From Eutrophocola salsuginis (GTDB taxonomy: Bacteria; Pseudomonadota; Gammaproteobacteria; Pseudomonadales; Pseudohongiellaceae), in assembly GCA_038147195.1 (NCBI GenBank), contig JAYQTB010000004.1:1860001-1924000 (forward strand): DNA of 64,000 bases, read 5' to 3'. Below are positions 61,726 to 64,000 of the stretch, in pieces (positions within the stretch are counted from its first letter, which is position 1; every line of letters starts with the position of its first letter). The notes under the pieces are model-generated. The model saw only the letters and a list, made by a program, of their open reading frames with translations. It was not told the origin of the DNA and ran no database searches. The translations under genes and the position numbers were made by a program.

Positions 61726-62985
61726 GTGAGCAGTGATATTCCCTTCCAGGGCATCCTAGGCATCATCGCCATTCTCCTCCTGGCCTGGCTGTGCGGCGGC
61801 ATGCAGCGCCAGTCCTTGAAAGTCATCGTCGCAGGCGTGGGCCTGCAATTCCTACTTGCCCTGCTCCTGTTGAAAGTGGGCCCCTTCCAGCAAGTATTGT
61901 TGTTGCTCAACCGCGGCATCTCCGCCGTAATTCGCGCCACGGGAACCGCCACAGCATACGTTTTCGGCTTTGTTGGCGGCGGCCCCACCCCCTATGTCGT
62001 GACTGAACCCTCTAATATCGCCAGCCTTGCCTTCACCGCCCTGCCCGTCCTACTGCTACTTAGCGTGCTGTCCGCACTGCTCTGGCACTGGCGCGTCATT
62101 CCAGTCGTCGTGCGCGCATTCAGCAAGGTATTGCAGAAAAGTTTCGGTCTCAGTGGCGAGGTAGGCCTCGGCGCCGCAGCCAACATCTTTTTCGGCATGG
62201 TGGAATCACCTCTGCTAATCCGTGCTTACCTGCACTGCATGACGCAGACGGAGCTGTTTATCCTAATGACCTGCGGCATGGCCACGGTAGCAGGCACCGT
62301 TATGGGTCTGTATGCGACGCTGCTGACCGGTGTTATAGAAACGCCGATGTCCCATATCCTGGTAGCCTCGGTGATTAGCGCCCCCGCCGCTATCATGCTG
62401 GCCATGATCATGAAACCACTAGACGAGGTTATGTCAGTTTCAAAGACTGACGCCACAGCGCGCACTGAACACGACCTGCATTATGACGGCATTATGGATG
62501 CCATCATGCGTGGCACGACGGATGGACTGAAGCTGTTGGGAAATATCGTGGCCACCCTGCTCGTATTCGTGGCGATGGCCGCACTGGCCGACGAAGTGTT
62601 GTCGTTGCTGTCCGAGGTGAACGGCCAGGCTATTACCGTGCAGGGTATCTTCGGGGTGATCTTTGCACCGCTGATGTGGCTGATAGGCATTCCCTGGAGT
62701 GAAGCATTTACTGCGGGCCAGCTGATGGGCACCAAGACCATCCTCAACGAGTTCATCGCCTTCGTGAATTTGCAGGATGCTCCCTTGACTGAGCACAGTC
62801 GCATCATCATGACCTATGCCTTGTGCGGATTCGCCAACCTGGGATCACTAGGCATCATGATCGCCGGCCTGGTAACTTTCTGCCCGGAGCGGCGAAAGGA
62901 GATCCTGTCCCTCTCACCATTGTCCATCGTGTCCGGAACGCTCGCCACCTCCATGACCGGCGCCATCGTGGGCCTGGTCCTCTAG
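61726..62985 (+). CDS. Concentrative nucleoside transporter (NupC-like)
   Basis: 419 residues from a GTG at 61726; no strong ribosome-binding site is visible. CNT-family features: CGGMQRQSLKVIVAGVGLQF, FVFGFVGGG-type (AYVFGFVGGGPTPY), the core ANIFFGMVESPLLIRAYL, then TCGMATVAGTVMGLYATLL and a late YALCGFANLGSLGIMIAGL. Imports nucleosides using a sodium or proton gradient. About ten membrane spans. Confidence 0.92.
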   Translation: MSSDIPFQGILGIIAILLLAWLCGGMQRQSLKVIVAGVGLQFLLALLLLKVGPFQQVLLLLNRGISAVIRATGTATAYVFGFVGGGPTPYVVTEPSNIASLAFTALPVLLLLSVLSALLWHWRVIPVVVRAFSKVLQKSFGLSGEVGLGAAANIFFGMVESPLLIRAYLHCMTQTELFILMTCGMATVAGTVMGLYATLLTGVIETPMSHILVASVISAPAAIMLAMIMKPLDEVMSVSKTDATARTEHDLHYDGIMDAIMRGTTDGLKLLGNIVATLLVFVAMAALADEVLSLLSEVNGQAITVQGIFGVIFAPLMWLIGIPWSEAFTAGQLMGTKTILNEFIAFVNLQDAPLTEHSRIIMTYALCGFANLGSLGIMIAGLVTFCPERRKEILSLSPLSIVSGTLATSMTGAIVGLVL

Positions 62986-62989
62986 AGAT

Positions 62990-63301
62990 TTACAGCTCTA
63001 CGCCCACTTGTCCGTCACGTTCCACCAGCGTGTATATGCGTACGCCGTTGCAGGGCCCTTCGTAGCCCTCGCGGCAATCTCCGTTGTCGAGATTGAACAG
63101 GTACCCGTGCATCGGGCAACGCAGGTGGTTCTCGATGATCTGACCGGCATCCATCGGATAGCCGGCATGGGGGCAGATATTGTCGAGCAGGTGCGACTTG
63201 CCGGCGTGATGTAACAACAACAAGTGATGACCAGCCACCCGAAACACCTTCCGATAACCGTCCTGCATTAGCGCAATGTCTTCAAGGGGAAAAAATGTCA
63301 T
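62990..63301 (-). CDS. Rieske [2Fe-2S] ferredoxin
   Basis: 103 residues, soluble. The cluster is bound by C-x-H in NICPHAGYPMD and C-x-x-H in LRCPMHGYLFN, the arrangement of Rieske ferredoxins in aromatic-ring dioxygenase and nitrite reductase systems. The ending (CREGYEGPCNGVRIYTLVERDGQVGVEL) is typical. It could donate electrons to the VanA-like oxygenase at 49559, although the genes lie 12 kb apart. Convergent with the nucleoside transporter, four bases apart. Confidence 0.9.
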   Translation of the reverse strand: MTFFPLEDIALMQDGYRKVFRVAGHHLLLLHHAGKSHLLDNICPHAGYPMDAGQIIENHLRCPMHGYLFNLDNGDCREGYEGPCNGVRIYTLVERDGQVGVEL

Positions 63302-63430
63302 GGAAAGGCTATAAGATACTGAATTGATAATGCTTTATGAAAAATGCAATTTTACCTGCAAGAAAAGTGGAGTCTACTTGCGCGGTCACTATAATTGGGA
63401 CCAACACGCATCCCGACCTGGACCCACACC

Positions 63431-64000
63431 ATGGATGATTTTCCCGACGTAACCCTGCATTACTTTGACCTGCGTGGTCGTGGCCAATTCATTCGCGGCC
63501 TGCTCAGCCATCACCAGGTACCCTTCACCGATAATCTGATCAAGCTGACGAAAGATAACAGCAACTGGCCGCTGATACGCACCGACAGGAATGTTACCGG
63601 TGATTTCCAGAAGCTGCCCTTCCTGCAGTGGGACGACATGCGACTGAACGAGGCGCTAGTGATCACGGAATTTCTCGACAGCACGCTGAACGACCCAGAC
63701 GATTTCACCGATATAGAGTGGCTCCAGCATCGCCAGCTGACCTCCAGCGCCTTCCTCGATCTGCTGGTTTCCTGCATCAACCTGATCTGGTGCGACATTT
63801 TCCACCCGGAAACCAATATCGCTGCAGCCACCGGCATCCTCAAACGACGCGTGGAAATGCATCTGGCCACGCTCGACCAGACGCTCACGAAGTGGGAATG
63901 GACACGGAAGATGGCTGACCGACAGGTGATGGCGTCCGACGCCGTTTTATGGGAAGCGCTCGACGTGATACGGCTCACCTTCGATGAGCACGTAAGCTTC
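63431..64000 (+). CDS. Glutathione S-transferase, 3' end outside the window
   Basis: 190 codons are open from the ATG at 63431 to the window edge with no stop. The N-terminal thioredoxin-like domain reads VTLHYFDLRGRGQFIRGLL, with the Tyr/Arg pattern of sigma-like or nuclear-receptor-type GSTs, then KLPFLQWDDMRLNEALVITEFL, where a cis-proline loop (LPFL) and the glutathione-binding E-A-L-V-I segment are visible. The helical C-terminal domain starts near residue 95 and is cut. It is divergent from the Rieske ferredoxin. Confidence 0.82.
   Translation, partial: MDDFPDVTLHYFDLRGRGQFIRGLLSHHQVPFTDNLIKLTKDNSNWPLIRTDRNVTGDFQKLPFLQWDDMRLNEALVITEFLDSTLNDPDDFTDIEWLQHRQLTSSAFLDLLVSCINLIWCDIFHPETNIAAATGILKRRVEMHLATLDQTLTKWEWTRKMADRQVMASDAVLWEALDVIRLTFDEHVSF

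Noticed and set aside
1..64000. CRISPR array, tRNA or rRNA genes, antiviral defence island
   Set aside because: No regularly spaced repeats, cloverleaf-like CCA-ended segments, conserved rRNA blocks or defence-family proteins were seen on either strand.

Overview
The window is G+C-rich, gene-dense bacterial DNA. It has no rRNA, tRNA, CRISPR array, transposase or phage gene that I can recognise. Gene content suggests an uncultivated, aerobic, heterotrophic proteobacterium, probably gammaproteobacterial: Bcr/CflA and concentrative nucleoside transporters, cytochrome b561, LysR and MatC-type transport, a PQQ dehydrogenase, VanA-like Rieske oxygenase and tannase-family esterases. The lineage is inferred from gene families only. 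An unusually large share of the products carry signal peptides, so most of the chemistry encoded here takes place in the periplasm or outside the cell.

Layout. 1-3 kb: a secreted protein and an exported amidohydrolase. 3.4-11.1 kb (minus strand): a five-gene block (alpha/beta hydrolase, DUF1587/1592-type dihaem cytochrome, DUF1552 protein, small dihaem protein, ankyrin protein) broken by many frameshifts, preceded by an OmpA-like protein and a dihaem cytochrome, each with one frameshift. 12.8-14.7 kb: three small secreted proteins. 14.7-19 kb (minus): metallo-beta-lactamase (MBL) fold hydrolase, cytochrome c, PQQ dehydrogenase and a beheaded sulfatase. 19.1-21.3 kb: exported HpaI-type aldolase and a secreted protein. 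21.4-25.4 kb (minus): MmgE/PrpD enzyme with a complete ABC importer. 25.4-27.5 kb: ATP-grasp ligase coupled to a zinc metallopeptidase. 27.5-30.8 kb: three secreted serine hydrolases. 31-37.3 kb: a nearly intact second copy of the cytochrome/DUF1552/ankyrin block. 37.4-45 kb: a nine-gene operon ending at a strong terminator (two MBL proteins, two DUF6152, three unnamed secreted proteins of which one is fused to an MBL, cytochrome b561, MFS transporter, YciI-like). 45-48.3 kb (minus): DUF6152, an unnamed secreted protein and an MBL lipoprotein. 48.4-60.2 kb: LysR, Rieske oxygenase, MmgE/PrpD, MatC-type carrier, D-2-hydroxyacid dehydrogenase, two tannase-family esterases, another unnamed secreted protein and a DUF8021-like protein. 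60-64 kb: drug-type MFS, nucleoside transporter, Rieske ferredoxin and the start of a glutathione transferase.

Two patterns stand out. First, one unnamed secreted superfamily occurs nine times in 64 kb. Its signature is C-x-P-x-G-x-x-R, then a W/Y-M-G-x-S-x-G-x-W-x-G-D-x-L block, then a late cysteine. It repeatedly sits beside DUF6152 proteins and MBL hydrolases and is once fused to an MBL domain. Second, a five-gene periplasmic cytochrome/DUF1552/ankyrin/hydrolase block is present twice in opposite orientation, one copy almost intact and one riddled with frameshifts. Together with the esterases, oxygenase and two PrpD-plus-transporter cassettes, this looks like a region for attacking esters, aromatic or terpenoid-like compounds outside the cytoplasm and importing the resulting acids. 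The substrates cannot be read from the sequence.
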